A DNA stretch of 64,000 nucleotides from Taxillus chinensis (lineage: Eukaryota; Streptophyta; Magnoliopsida; Santalales; Loranthaceae): contig CM042088.1 in assembly GCA_023512835.1 (NCBI GenBank), positions 35,543,664-35,607,663 on the forward strand, given 5' to 3'. The translations under genes and the position numbers were made by a program. The notes below the pieces were generated by a model. It did not search any database and was not told where the DNA came from. It worked only from the letters and a program-made list of their open reading frames with translations. Each line of letters starts with the position of its first letter. The first letter of the stretch is position 1. This document shows positions 37,511 to 50,047 of the stretch, in pieces.

Positions 37511-37779
37511 TTTTATATAAGTTCAGGTGAATTTTCCAAAGCATTGCATATTTCTTCTTTCTATCTTTTTAATGTCATCAATTTGTTTTTCTTTTCTTCA
37601 AAATTTTCAGTATTTTTAATAAAAAATACAATGAAAAATGTTTTCAAAATTGGCGAGTGCGAAAATAGAATGTAAACTGTTGGATTTTTCGGAAGCTTAG
37701 AGTGAAACATCTTAGCAAGAATCAAGATCATTTCTTAGGGTATTTACTGTATGCTTTCTATTTCTATTTTTTTTTTTGT

Positions 37780-39340
37780 TAATTTAGAGTGTTTAACAAA
37801 AATATTTAAAAGTTAGACTTTTTAGATTTTATTATAATTTAAATTTTAATAAAATAGGTAGTAAATCTTTAAATTTAATTTAATATTATTTATTTTATAT
37901 TTATTAAAATATTATATTTATTTATTTTATTTATTTTAAAATAAATTTATGTTTATTTTTTATTTAAAAGAATAAATAAATATTTTTAAAAATAATATTT
38001 TAATTAATAAATGAATAAAATAAAAAGATTAGAAATTATGCTTTAAAAAAGTAAATTATTAAAAAATTAGTTATTTTGAAGAGTTAATTTAAGAGAGGAT
38101 ACGGTGGATGTTTTAGAGTGTAAGTGATTCAAAAATTATTTTATGTTTTTGATGGTTTTAAGTAAATTAGCAAAAACATTTACATTATTTTAACGTAAAT
38201 AAGTTAAAATAATTTAAATGATCAAGTTTAAATTAACTAATTAAGTTTTAAAATCGTCTTTCATTTCCTCTTGAGCAAGATGTCTCGTCTCGCATAACGA
38301 GAACATGATGAAAAAATTTTATTATCTAATTATTTTATAATTATTATTTATAAATTTGATATTTTAAATTATATTTTTTATTACAAATTAAATTAATTTT
38401 GTTATTTTTTTTTTATCAAAAATGATATAAAAAGTTTGATTTGAGTCAGACTTCTTCGTATCGGTAAAACTAATAAGGAGCGATAATAGGATCTAAATGG
38501 ATAAAACCTCTTGCTAACCCACTAGAAGATGGGATATAACGCTCATTTTGTTTTTTGTTTTTGATACTAAAATCAAAACAAATAATAAATAATTTTATAA
38601 TTATTAATACTTTTTTTTACTATTTAATATAAAAAATTAATTTGAAACCTATTGTTTATAGTCTACATAACAATGCTAATATTAAATATAAAGTAATTAA
38701 TTTAATTTTGAAATGTATAGAATATTATTATATTAATAATAAATATAATAGTCTTTGATGATTTTATTACATGTTTTAATTTTAATAGAAAATAATAAAT
38801 TGTATGGGTAATTGGAAGAATTAAATTTATTATAAAAAATTATAAAATAAAAATGAGTCAAACATGTATAAAAACAATGATATGTGTTTTTTTAAATATT
38901 AATTTATTAGCAATAAACTAATAATTTGAATAATAATAAAAGACTTTATTTGCATTTATAATAAACTACTTTCAATGAAATAAGGAATAAGAAAGTCTCA
39001 AAAACTTATTTGGTTTAAATATTATTTTGAATATCTATGTTTAAAAATTATTATGTCGATTGACTATGAAGAAATTATTATTCTTTAGAATTTCAATGTT
39101 TAGTAACTTGTATTTTGATTTTTTTTTACATATTTGTCATCTATTTATTTTCTTTTTCATAAGCCTATAAATAGGCAATTTTTGAGTCTTATTAGTTAAA
39201 TATCTCTATTTTCTCTTAATTTTATTTCTAAATATGTTCCCTTATTTATACCATACAAAACACCTCATTATCATTTCTTAACAAGTTTAATTATCTCAAT
39301 AAACCAAAGGTTTTTCAACATCAAATTAAGAATTAAAATT
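37780..39340. other. Very AT-rich spacer, no gene
   Basis: Almost entirely A and T, with homopolymer runs and TTTATT/AATAAA motifs. A motif at 38280-38310 (CTCGTCTCGCATAACGAGAA) resembles 63730-63752 (CTCGTCTCGCATAATGGGAA), so a dispersed repeat passes through here. It could act as a matrix attachment region, but sequence alone cannot show this. Confidence 0.5.
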
Positions 39341-41300
39341 ATTCATTTTCTAATAGTTGGTCTAGTTGATAATGAATTTCATAATGCAGATAGTTATTTA
39401 AACAATAGTTGTGACTACACACTAGAGTTTACAAATGCAAAGGTGATTCATTATTTTAGTTTTTTAATTTATATTAATGATTTATCATAAAATTTGTTTT
39501 TGAAGTTAATATGGGTTTGGTACCTATAAATATCTTCTTCTTCTTTTTATGTAGATTTTCAAAAGCAACAATGGCCCAGTTTGGTAATACTGTGCTTTTA
39601 AAAGCAAGTCTGAAATTGCTTCTACTTTTCATTAAAAAAAAGCAAAAACTTTTTTAATAAGCATTTTTTTAAAACTTTACCAAACACCTTTTGCTGCTTC
39701 TGCTTATCTTATAAGCAGAAGCAGCCCTCCAAAAGCATTACCAAACTGGGCCAATGACATGCTAGATTGGGTGTGTACCATGACTTAAAATAATGATTTT
39801 GTTGTGGTAATTTCAAATCAACACACAAGAAAAAAGGTATCAAAATATATTATGACTTGTGTGAGAGGAGGAAAGTATACATGGCTGCCCCATCTAGAGA
39901 AAGAACAATTAATGGTAATAAATACTAGAACCAAAAAATATAATGGCGCATTTGAATTGTGGCCTTGCAGGTATACCAATTGGGACGAGGGTAAAAGTAA
40001 TTTATGGTTGTCATAATCATGAAACTATAAAAGATTTAGAAAATCACAAGTATGTTTGTATGCTAAACCTAGTTAAAAAATAATTTGTGACCACAAGTAC
40101 CACTTCACGTGAAATCTGCAATATTTTAAAAGAGAAAATCCCTTACAACTCTATAAGTACAACAATAATTTTCATCACCAAATATGTTAACAATATAGCA
40201 AACATATGGTTTTTCTAAGTTTTATGCAGTATATGTTGCAACAATGCAAAATAAATTTTGTTATAATTTTCATATGAATCCAAACTTTCACGAAATTATG
40301 GATATTTTTTGGGTTCACCTAGAAAGCTTGGAATTATTTATTACATTTCTACATGTATTGATAATTGAGGCAATGTATAAGACAAATGAGTATAGGATAC
40401 TTTTATTGGGAGTAGTTGGTATCACACACACATTAAAAACTTTCTCCCTTTTATTTGCTTACTTTTATAATGAGAGTATGGAGGTGTTGACATGGCTATT
40501 GGGCACCTTAAAGTTTATGATGGTAGAAAATGACGTATTGATGTCATTAGTATGAGTTTCAGATCATGATTTGGTGATTATTTAGGATAGAGAATAATGT
40601 TTTTCCCAAAGTATATTACATCATTTGCATTTGAAACATATGAAGATATGTAAAACAATTCTTGGTTAAGATTGAACTTAGTTCTTATGTGACTGAAACA
40701 TATTAAAATTTTAATACCACTAACCTTTTATGAAGAGTGGAATGCCATGCATACAAGTTGAACTCAATTCCTTATTAGAATTTCTTATATTTGACACACA
40801 TGGCTCGTGATATATAAAGAATGATTTATATCAATATGTACAAATCAATATTTGTAGTTAGAAAGCAACTCTTAAAGGTGATATTAATTTCACTACTATG
40901 TTGCTTTAATTTTATTTTAGTACAACTCCTTTAATTTTTTATTTACATATATTGTATTGCAAGGTTGAATCTGTTCATTTTAAATTGAACTTGTACTTGA
41001 GCAATTCTATGCTGAATATAGATATATATTTTTCGAACATAGATAAGATGTTGAAGAATCAATTTGCATATATTAAGGCTTCGTTTTAGAAATCTATCAA
41101 CATTCTGTTCTACAAATATTCATGTGATGAACTTTTGTTTGAACTTCTCCGCATTTCATTATAGTCGAAGAATTAATTGAAAAAAAGTTGAAGACAATTG
41201 AAGAAAATTCTTCCTCGATGTACAATCTTAGTAGTTATGCAAACAAAACCATACATAGGTTGCTTTATAGATACGATGTTCTTTGCTACTGGTAACAATT
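39340..41300 (+). pseudogene. MULE (Mutator-like) transposase, decayed
   Basis: In order: NDMLDWVCTMT, FVVVISNQHTRKK, YIMTCVRGGKYTWLPHL and HNHETIKDLENHKYV, the zinc-binding FAR1/MULE N-terminus. Then MDIFWVHLESLELFITF, LIIEAMYKTNEYRILLLGVV and TFSLLFAYFYNE (40297-40475), the start of the MULE catalytic domain with its DSTYKTN-like block now reading EAMYKTN. Downstream, the KVYHLLC-like part is still faintly visible to about 40700. Multiple stops break the frame and a MITE is inserted at 39573-39752. Neither terminal inverted repeat was found. Confidence 0.8.
39573..39752. mobile_element. 180-bp Tourist-like MITE inside the MULE transposase
   Basis: Ends GGCCCAGTTTGGTAAT (39573) and its inverse ATTACCAAACTGGGCC (39752) are a perfect 16-bp inverted repeat. 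AAT flanks both sides. Removing the element and one AAT joins IFKSNN to DMLDWV in the MULE frame, which confirms the ends. Confidence 0.88.
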
Positions 41301-42913
41301 CTCTTTTCATTTCATTCAACAGTATCCAGAATTATTAGTGTACTTCATTTATGAGGCCATAAATGTTCAATGACGACCAATCACCCCTCGAACAAAATAT
41401 TGAGTCATTGAGTTGTTGCATGAGTTCGATTCAACTATTTTAGATTAAATGATAAATAAGTTTTTTTTTATATTTCAGATTTAGCTTAATGGCTAGTTCA
41501 AGCCCTTGCATACAATACTATACATAAAGATTAATCTGCCCTGCATACCCACATTTGGGAGAAATTCAAATCAAAAAGGAAAGGAAAAGAAAAGAAAAAA
41601 GAAAAGAGAGGTCATTTTAGTACTTAATCCAACAATGATCCATATATTCATTAAATCCCTTGATTTTTTTGTCAATATGTTTCTCATACTACTAACATTC
41701 TTAATGACAATCATTGTTGTTTTGATAGCTGCTCAAATTTATGAGCATGGAGATTTATGTGATAAACAACAATAAGGTCCAAACAATTTATTATTTTATG
41801 AGGCTAGGTATCTAGCGGACTCTTGAAATGTTTAAATTATTTCAAGCATCAATGGAAATTATATGGATGCAATGCATTTGAAAGTTGAGATAGCTTTGTG
41901 ATATAAGAGCACTAGTAGCAGATTTTCTATAGAAGTTTGTTTTCCTATATTTAGGGAAAAAAGTTAAAAAGTCATAAAATCATTCACATAGTATATACCT
42001 TATATTTAACTTTTTTTATTGGGTTTGTATAATATTTTTCAATGTATTGAGAAATACTATTCACTTCTTATAATTATTAAATTATATATAAAAATTTCTC
42101 TCACTTCTCTTTTTTATGTTTATCATAATATTTACTTTTATTTCATATTAAATTATAAAAAAGTTATTATTAAAAAGTAGTATAAAATATTATTTTAATG
42201 ATATAAATAGTAATTTAGGAATTATTGTGATGTATATTTATATAGGAAAATAAAAAATAATTTAAATATATAAATTTTAAAAAAATAGTTGAGTGTTTTC
42301 TATTACTCTAACATCATACTTCACATATTAGATATAAGTATTTTGTTTTGAGGCAATGGAGTACCAAAAAATTAATATTGGTCATGTTAATAACAATTAT
42401 TTTGTGCACGTTTTCTTAGAGCATCTCCAACCCTCTCTCTAAATAACTCCCTACCCTAATATAGGGAGCTAAATATATATTCTCCCTAAACGGCTCCCTA
42501 AAATACACAACTCCCTACCTGCCTCGCCAAATATAGCGATCCAGCATCGCTCGCTACATAGAATTTTAATTATTTTAATGCGTCGAACTCACTCCGCCCA
42601 TCAAATCACGCTCCGGTCTCTCTCCCTGCAACCCATCTCCCTTCTTCATCAGAAGCCAATTAGAGGATGACGTCCCAGCCTTTTGCAGATCTTCGTTTAA
42701 ATCTGGAGGAAGCTAATTTGAGGATGACGCACGGCGGGGGGCGGTGATGCATAGCGCTGGCAGGGGCGGCAACGCACGGCGCTGGCGGGGGTGGACGATG
42801 CAAGGGCTGAGCGGGGGGATGACGCACGGCCGTCTGGCGGGGGTAGACGACGCTGCGGCTGGTCAGGGAGATGACGCACGACGCCCCCGAACGCATCCAT
42901 TATGTGGCCTTGG

Positions 42914-43162
42914 TTACGCTAGTTTCTGAATGGCAATGGTTACACTGCTCTTAACATCAGAACCACCCACAAGGTGGGATCTTTTATGCCCACCAAGAGC
43001 CTGCCCGAACGAAAAGTCCTTGAAACAAATTTGGCACTCGTGTCCCCTATTCTTCTTCACTGCAGGTTCTGGGGAGGCTTCAGTGCCGAGGCTGTTTTCA
43101 CCAGCAAAGGAGAAGGAGGATGAGGGTGAGGAGCAGAAATCATGGATCAGTAGTTCCAGCAA
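42914..43162 (-). pseudogene. Captured C2H2 zinc-finger (QALGGH type) fragment
   Basis: The minus-strand frame of 82 codons contains HECQICFKDFSFGQALGGHK followed by RSH. The spacing C-x2-C-x12-H-x3-H and the plant-specific QALGGH motif identify a ZAT/EPF-type zinc finger, normally a transcription repressor. Upstream residues (SSPSSSFSFAGE, PEPAVKKNRG) look like the linker before a finger. The piece lies inside a transposon and lacks the second finger and the EAR motif region, so it is a gene fragment. Confidence 0.78.
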
Positions 43163-43289
43163 TGAGACTAACCAACCAAATGGGGGATCGAGAAGGCAGA
43201 GAGCTTCATCCGTGGGTCATTGAGAATGGGAGGCAAGACAATCAAAAGGCCTAAATTCGATAGAGGATGCAAAATTGGGGATCTAATAT

Positions 43290-43470
43290 TGAATTGGAGA
43301 AGAATTTGGCTTCCATGAAATGCAATTCAAGGAAGAGGAAGTCTGCTGATGATGATTCCTGTCTGGGCAGGCTCTTAGTGGGCATAAAAGATCTGTAGGC
43401 AGTTCTGATGTCGAATTGGGAGCTTCACACTGGAGCTTCCGTCCGCCGCAAGTAGCTCCCGTACCCACTC
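43290..43470 (+). pseudogene. Second zinc-finger fragment, opposite orientation
   Basis: On the plus strand, SGQALSGHKRS is readable from about 43362, again the QAL-GHKRS helix. The first cysteine pair is missing and the preceding stretch is out of frame (SRKRKSADDDS). Bases 43365-43393 are the reverse complement of 42978-43006 with a single mismatch in 29. Either the captured gene was rearranged or two fingers were captured in opposite directions. Confidence 0.6.
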
Positions 43471-44016
43471 GGATTAATTGTTAAATTTAAAAAAATAATA
43501 AAATATTTTATATTTAGTTAAAATAGGGAGGATGATTGGAATAAGTGATATAAAAGTAACTCCCTGCAATAGCTTTTAGCTACGAGAGGATATATATGGA
43601 GCATGGTTGGACATGCTCTTATCTTTTATTCCCTTTCCTATACTAATTATTTCATGGTGACGCAACAAAAGCGAAATGTAGCAAGAGAATGAGTCTGCAT
43701 ATTTATAAAGAATAATTTGTTGTAATTCTATAAAATATTAATTTCTATTTTTATATAATGTATTTTCAGTTTTATTTTATAATAAATCATTGAATAATAA
43801 CAATAATACTTTAAGTTATTATTTTCAATACTCAAGTTCAAGTAATTACCCAAATTTAAAAATATAGCAGCTTAAATAATTTTATATATTGATATTTATA
43901 ACAACTTTACATATTAAAACACTTAAAAATTAAAATAACTATTTGCATATTTATATCTCTTGTCTTATTTTAACTAATAGAATACAAATATTAAGTTACA
44001 AAATTATGTTAACTTA

Positions 44017-44018
<2 letters not shown>

Positions 44019-44067
<49 letters not shown>
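44019..44067. repeat. AAT trinucleotide microsatellite
   Basis: About 16 uninterrupted AAT units in AT-rich surroundings. Confidence 0.95.
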
Positions 44068-44069
<2 letters not shown>

Positions 44070-44137
44070 GGAAAAATATAATCAAACAAACAAATAACCT
44101 CCAAGGAAAAAAAGACTCACCAGACATTTTTCAGAAG

Positions 44138-44677
44138 TAGGGGTGAAATTTTAAACCGACAATCGTCTAAATCAGTCCAAACTAACTCGCCGAAACTGCT
44201 AATTTATTAAACTGCCGAAATTGAACAAAATCAGCTTGATTTAATTTGAAACCGAATAATATATTAGTTTAGAATTTCAAAATTGTGATTTAGAGTGAAC
44301 CAAATAATATTATTATTCACTTATTTTTTTTTTAAAACTTCTTTATTTAAAATTATTTGTTAATACTTTGTATTACATTCAAAACCTATATTATTTAATT
44401 TTAAAAATTTTACAATTATAAATCTGATATATATTAATACTCACGTACTAACACAATTTTTTTTCATCATTTTAACTAAATTCAAAAATTAATAAATCAA
44501 ATCTACTTAAACGGATTTAAATCAATAATTTTTTTAATTACTAGTTCAAATCAAAGCCATTCAAACCAAATCAATTTGGTTCAATTTGATCCAATCCAAC
44601 AACAGATTTAATTTGATTTTATCCTAACCAAAAAATACTAATTTAATTTGAAAAATGACTACTTAAACCCACCCCTA
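44138..44677. mobile_element. hAT-like MITE (540 bp)
   Basis: Ends TAGGGGTGAAATTT (44138) and, inverted, TAGGGGTGGGTTTA (44677). Flanking octamers TTCAGAAG and TTTACAAG agree at 6 of 8, fitting an aged 8-bp duplication. The interior has repeated AATCAATTTGGTTCAATTTG-like text, common in such plant MITEs. No coding. Confidence 0.65.
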
Positions 44678-44973
44678 TTTACAAGGGTGATACATCAGCT
44701 CGAAAATAACCAAACAACAGTAAACGCATGCCGCCGCCTTAAACTTCTTGTTACGGAAGACATCATTTTCCTCCAATAGGAGCCATTACAAACGAAACCA
44801 AGCCATAGGCAACGTTGGGGGCTCAAGTGCTTCCCCAACAAACCAGATTCCAACAGTATAACATTTGCGCCTCGTATAAAATGACCTCATGAACTCATTA
44901 ATAGAAACTAAGTCGGGTAGAACAATTTTTTCTAACCAAACCAACACCAATAGAAAATTGAACAAAATCAATA

Positions 44974-44979
44974 TTTATT
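44974..44979 (-). terminator. Polyadenylation signal of the methyltransferase-like gene
   Basis: The minus strand reads AATAAA about 80 bases after the stop codon at 45060, a normal distance for a plant 3' end. Confidence 0.55.
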
Positions 44980-45059
44980 CTACCGTGTGAGTATGAATTA
45001 CACTAGTTCTCAACCGTGCACTTGATGTTCCGTAGCAAAACGGCCTCTAAGATCATCCA

Positions 45060-46416
45060 TCAAGGTTTCTCTGCCCCCTGGTACTTCAAAACGGCTAGAT
45101 AAAAACCCGAATCGTCCACAAACTCAACAAGTTTGAAAGAATGAGCAGCAGCAACACTCTGGAGAGCATTTTCCTCAGGCAGGTCAGAGACAACCACATT
45201 GGGGTATTGCTTCCGTTGCTCATCCAAAGCTTGCCTTCCTTGGTGATGGGTAATCACCAGCCTCGCACCTTACAAAAATAATATACAAGAGATTAGGTTG
45301 AATGATCTGAAATATCTGAACCCACAACCATTTATTTCCAACGAAATCACAGGTCTTAGCACAAATAACAGAACTCGAAACTCTCCAACTGTTAAAAGCG
45401 GTTTACAAGAATCCATGTGAAACGCGAAGTGTTTGCCAACCATGTTTACAAACAATTTTACGCTTACAGAAAAGGAACTCCTAAATCCACCAAAACTAGA
45501 GCAGATCCCAACTGATAATGGAGTGGGTTTAGGAGGACCCCCATAAAACGTATTATTTTTTTGTTTATAAATTACCAATTTGTAAATAAAAATTAACTCC
45601 CCAAACAACCTCTCTGAATAGTAAATACCAAGATGTAGCTTTACCTGCACAGCTCCATTCACAAATCACTGACTCCAATGTAATTTGCATATCCAATTCC
45701 AATACATGCAACAATCAACAAGTCCAAGATAAAGAAATTAAAACAAAAAAAACGAAATCCCAATACACATTACCTGGAGAACAACGCCTGGAGAGGGTTT
45801 CGAAAACCTGGGCAAGCTCAAAAGGCAGAGCAGGAAGGAAATAGAGAAAGACGACATCAAAAGGAGTCCATGTCTCCGGAACACGGGTCAGCTCTCCTTG
45901 CCAGCACCTGACGCTGTCGTGCCTCTCTTTGACGCTGGCCAACGCCAGAAGCGAGTCGTGAACCAAAAACAAAAGATTTGGAGGCGAGGACTCGACGACC
46001 CGATCGATGAACCCTACGGAGCCAATGGAAACCAAAACCCTAGACCCTTCCCCGATCTCTCCCGCGGAGATGATCCGATCCTGCGACACCGAGTCATCCG
46101 ATTCCAAAAACGAACAGTCTGTGTCGATGAAATCCTCGAAGTCGATGACGGAGACTCCGCCTTCACTTGCAGAAACTGCGGAAGAAAAAGCAGCCCTCGG
46201 CGATGGTTCGCCATTTCGACGAAGGTGGAGGAGAGAGAAAGGTCTGGGTCGAAGATGGCGATGACAAGCATGGATTAGGGATGAGAAGCGAATGGGGGTT
46301 AGGGTTAAGGTGATGGTTTTGTGGGCAGCAGGGGAAATGAGGAGGCAATGGGGAGAAAATAGGAGATTCGTCATCACTTCGCGGCCGAGTGATTTATTGC
46401 CCAGTTCGTATTTCAT
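45060..46416 (-). CDS. Organelle-targeted methyltransferase-like protein, two exons, 283 residues
   Basis: Exon 1 is 46416-45774, exon 2 is 45268-45060, with a 505-bp GT-AG intron (donor at 45773, acceptor ending at 45269). The splice falls inside a glycine codon (SP-G-ARLVITHHQG). The first ~75 residues are basic and rich in serine, leucine and histidine with few acidic residues, like a plastid or mitochondrial transit peptide. Translation may start at 46416 or at the second ATG, 46374 (MTNLLFSPH). The mature part has SRVLVSIGSVGFIDRVVE, where class I methyltransferases have their SAM-binding glycine loop, then FDVVFLYFLPAL and ARLVITHHQG in the places of later strands. The usual GxGxG is not kept, so SAM binding is uncertain. 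I recognise it as a conserved plant family annotated as SAM-dependent methyltransferase-like; no substrate is known to me. Confidence 0.85.
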
Positions 46417-48821
46417 CTTCCTATTTTTCTAAGGCCAATTAATATTTCTAGAGCAAGACTAGTTACATAAATTTATTGATTTTTTTTATCTAAATGTATT
46501 ATTGATATTCTTTAGACAATATATTTAATTTTAATAAAATTTATAGTAAGAATATAAATTTTAAATATAATTTAAACCCTCTACAAGAAATTAACAAAGG
46601 AAATTAATCTCATGGTGAGATAGAGATCAAATGTTGGGATTGAGATTGGGATCGTTCGCGTACGAAAAACCCTTATTTCCAGAACCAACCAACCGATTTA
46701 TTAGCCTCAGGGTCTCTTGTCATTTTCTAGGCGTACACTATAATCTATTAGAATTTCAAAAGGATTTAATTATGAACCCCAACATCGCCCACCCCTGTTA
46801 ATTACGAACCCTACGCAATGGAGAACCGACATTCATCGCCGGAGATTGCCCACCGGACACTGAAAATTCCAGTCACCTCTATTGTTGTTTGGGGTGGTGG
46901 CGATTCTAGCTGGAATCCCATAGGGAAGCAGAGAGGTGAGCGCTTGGTGTGAGGAATAGTCGCCTAAATTTGAACCGAAAGCATTCTTCCGGCGAGATCT
47001 GGGATTCAAATCATGATTCAAGTATAAACTTCACCGAGCAACTCGCATTTCAATCAGCCTAAGCAAAATTTAATCTCTTATACATGTTATCACAGTTAGT
47101 ATTATATCATCGATATGCAAAAACAAAACAATCCTGAGTACTATGCACACGGACAACTATTCCTAACTAGTGAGATAAAATTGTTTTTAAAATAAAATTA
47201 TTTTTAGTCGTGCTAAATTTTTTTTTTACTATATGAGTAATGATAATTGATAAATTATAATTTTAATAGTGTTATAAATTTAAAAGTATGTAATAGATAT
47301 TTGATAAATTAGAAACAAAACTATTGTTGATGTTTAAAAAAAATAAAAAAATTACTTTTAAAATTTTAAACATATAGCCTTTTTTATTTTAAATATTATT
47401 AATATTAGTATTTTATAAATTTCAAAATTCATGTATTAGAAAATAACTTTGAAAAGTAATTCCTAAACTTTTTTTACCATAAAAAACAAAACAATAAAAA
47501 AAATATTTTTTAGTTTACCAAACAAATTTTTAAAGTTTCTCAAAAGCAATATCAAACTGAGTCATTATCCTCAATGATTCAAACGAAAAGAAAAAGTATG
47601 TAAAGAGCTAAACCAACAAAACAAACAAACAAAATGAATGAGAAAACAATTAAACTAAACTGGAGAAACAAAGCATGCAAGAAAAACAAGAAATAAAGAA
47701 ACACACAAACGACTAAAAAAAAACATGTTACAAGGAAATAATCAATTTAAAATTTTTAATTATGATCATGGTTTTTTTTTTTTTGGTAAATGTTTGGCTT
47801 CAAGATAGATAAGATTAAGCTTCATGTATCCATTCACACACACATCAAACGGGGGAAAACAAAACAAAACAAACTAACAAAAATGAACATTTGAGGAAGA
47901 AATTTATTACTTGGTTGCCTCTTGAGAGTGCTTCTTTAAGGTTATAAGCTAAACCTTGCCTCTTAAAAAAGCTAAACAATTGAATAGTGGACTTTTATCC
48001 GAGTAGTATACATTTGGACAATTTTTTTACCACATCCAATTGAGCAATGGGATATGGTAGCCATTTAAACTCAATGGCAAGTGCACACATGAGGCCATCT
48101 CTACAATAAAAATACAAAGTAAACCTAAATATTACATAATAACATGGTAAAAGTCGAAGACATAGGAATGGACTGCAATGACAATTGGGCTCAATAAGGG
48201 GTCAGCAATTTCATCTCGATTGTGTTTCTCTACCTGGACCATGCTCATCTTCTCCATATGCTTGCTCTCTTCTATGTTATGTGTAATGTCTAGACTGAAG
48301 TGTGTTCCCATATGATCTTTTTTTTTTTTTGAAAACCCCTAAGTGTTCTAATTTATAGGGCAACCTCTTCTCTCAAGAAACCCTAGAATCCCCCCAATTC
48401 TAGCTGCTAGATCATGTCTTCTCATACGCCAATCGTCCACATGTATGTGCTCTTAAAATAAATCAACACAATAATAATATAAAACATGTTGTCATCAAAG
48501 AAGCTGAAATCAAGTGTTAGAATTCTACAAAAATCAAGTTGATTGAGTTATTGCTTACCTGAGTCATTCAAGCCCTTGGTTGAGTCAAATAACTTAACCA
48601 CCTCATTTCCTTCCTTTTCACCACACTACAACCTAAAAGCAAGGCCAAGATAACTTGACCACTTAGATTACTCAAGCGCCATATTGACTTAATCAACAAA
48701 AGACTCAACCACAATGATGAGTCAACCAAACAAATGACCTGACTATAACGGCTATTCAACTAAATAGATGACTCGACCATCTTAATTTCCAACTTTGATG
48801 ACTTCGCTAGTGCATAGATTA
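46417..48821. other. Intergenic region with probable retroelement remnants
   Basis: No gene. At 47905-47960 the text TTGGTTGCCTCTTGAGAGTG resembles a phrase seen upstream of PPTs in some Ty3/gypsy elements. The end of a MITE-like TIR (AAAGCAATATCAAACTGAGTC, 47546-47566) recalls the element at 39573 but no partner end was found. The rest is AT-rich. Confidence 0.4.
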
Positions 48822-50047
48822 TAGGGTTGAATAGGAAAACCAACAAACTAAACTAACCCGACAACCTTACTAACCCAACCGATAAAAAAATCCTATTAAA
48901 TCGAACCCAATAAATTGAACCGAATTCTAATTGGTCAGGTTTCGGCTTTGGGTTGTCGAACCCAATGAGAACTGATTTAGCTGAAATAAATGCCATATAG
49001 GTTTAACTTATGCCTAAGGCTAGTCAACACATTAACTATATACCCAATTACGACCTATCATCGTTCAATTCTAGAGTCGTACTCTAGAATTTTAAAGTTC
49101 CAATCCAAGTGTCCAAATCTTTCTACTTCAAAGATCAAACTCAATTCATCTTCTTCTCTGACCATAAGTGAGTCAATTTCCAAATCCGAGTTCTAATACG
49201 ATTGCGAGGTAATGTTTATCAATCTCTATCTAGTTAATTTTCTTTAGTTAACCTCTATTTGGTTAACCTCTTGCACTAACCATGGAATGTTATTGCAAAT
49301 TATGGATAAAGCTCTAATGCTCTATTAGACAGTTGTGGAGTGTTACAAATTGTAGAGTGCATAGTTGGGGGTCGGTTGTGGAGTGTGGAGGCATGGAGCT
49401 GAATTTTATTTTGTTTTTAAAAAAGTGTTGAATATAATGTATTATTGTACTTGCATATTGTAACTTCTAAGCTTTTACATTGGTTGAGTAACCTGAGCTC
49501 AACTGCTTTTTTCTCTTCCTCATTCAATTGCTTTTTCCTTTTCTACGCTAAATAATTGCCTCAACAACAAATTTATTGAACTTGGGGGTTATCAACCAGT
49601 CCTATATTACTTGACGTGACAAAGTAGTGTTGCTCGACTGGAAATATCCACTATTTGATTGACGACTTGACTATCGAACATTACTGAGGTCTCGAGCACT
49701 TTTCTCGAGTAACACCATTGAGCATACCATAAGCTCGATAACCCTCATTTGTTTGTTAAGATAGTTATCGAGCATAATCTTCTCATTATGTAACAAGATA
49801 TCAAGCATGCCTATACTTGGAATGAGTGACACAACATGTGTGATTGTCTCTCTAACTACAAATATGGTCAGTTTAATTAGGTTAACCCAACCGAATTAGC
49901 CAAACCATCAGTCAAGTCAACCCAAATTTGTTTTTTGGTTGGGCGACTTAGCCAACTCGCCAAAATTATCGTCCAACCCAACCGAGAATCGAAAATCAAT
50001 TTGGGTGGATTGTTTAACCTATCCAAACCGACGGATGAACACCCTTA
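48822..50047. mobile_element. Probable hAT-like element (1226 bp)
   Basis: Starts TAGGGTTGAATAGG and ends, inverted, TAAGGGTGTTCATC. Flanks ATAGATTA (48814-48821) and ATAAACTA (50048-50055) agree at 6 of 8. Subterminal text (AACCCAACCGA, GGTTGGGCGAC) is the kind found in plant hAT MITEs. Repeated TCGAGCA motifs lie at 49680-49810. No transposase. Confidence 0.5.

Larger units (their letters stand above)
42419..43618. mobile_element. PIF/Harbinger-like transposon carrying zinc-finger gene pieces
   Basis: Ends GAGCATCTCCAACC (42419) and inverted GAGCATGTCCAACC (43618) match at 13 of 14 bases. TTA flanks both sides (42416-42418, 43619-43621), as for PIF/Harbinger elements. It is exactly 1200 bp and has no transposase. 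The interior has a GC-rich part (42590-42900) and two fragments of a C2H2 zinc-finger gene in opposite directions. The GC content of the interior differs sharply from the AT-rich ends, a sign of captured host DNA. Confidence 0.8.

Noticed and set aside
37780..39340. Possible matrix attachment region or replication origin
   Set aside because: AT-richness alone is not enough evidence in a plant genome with many AT-rich spacers.
45898..46278. 126-codon plus-strand frame opposite the methyltransferase-like gene
   Set aside because: Antisense to exon 1, with no recognisable domain; the minus strand has correct splice sites and a full protein.
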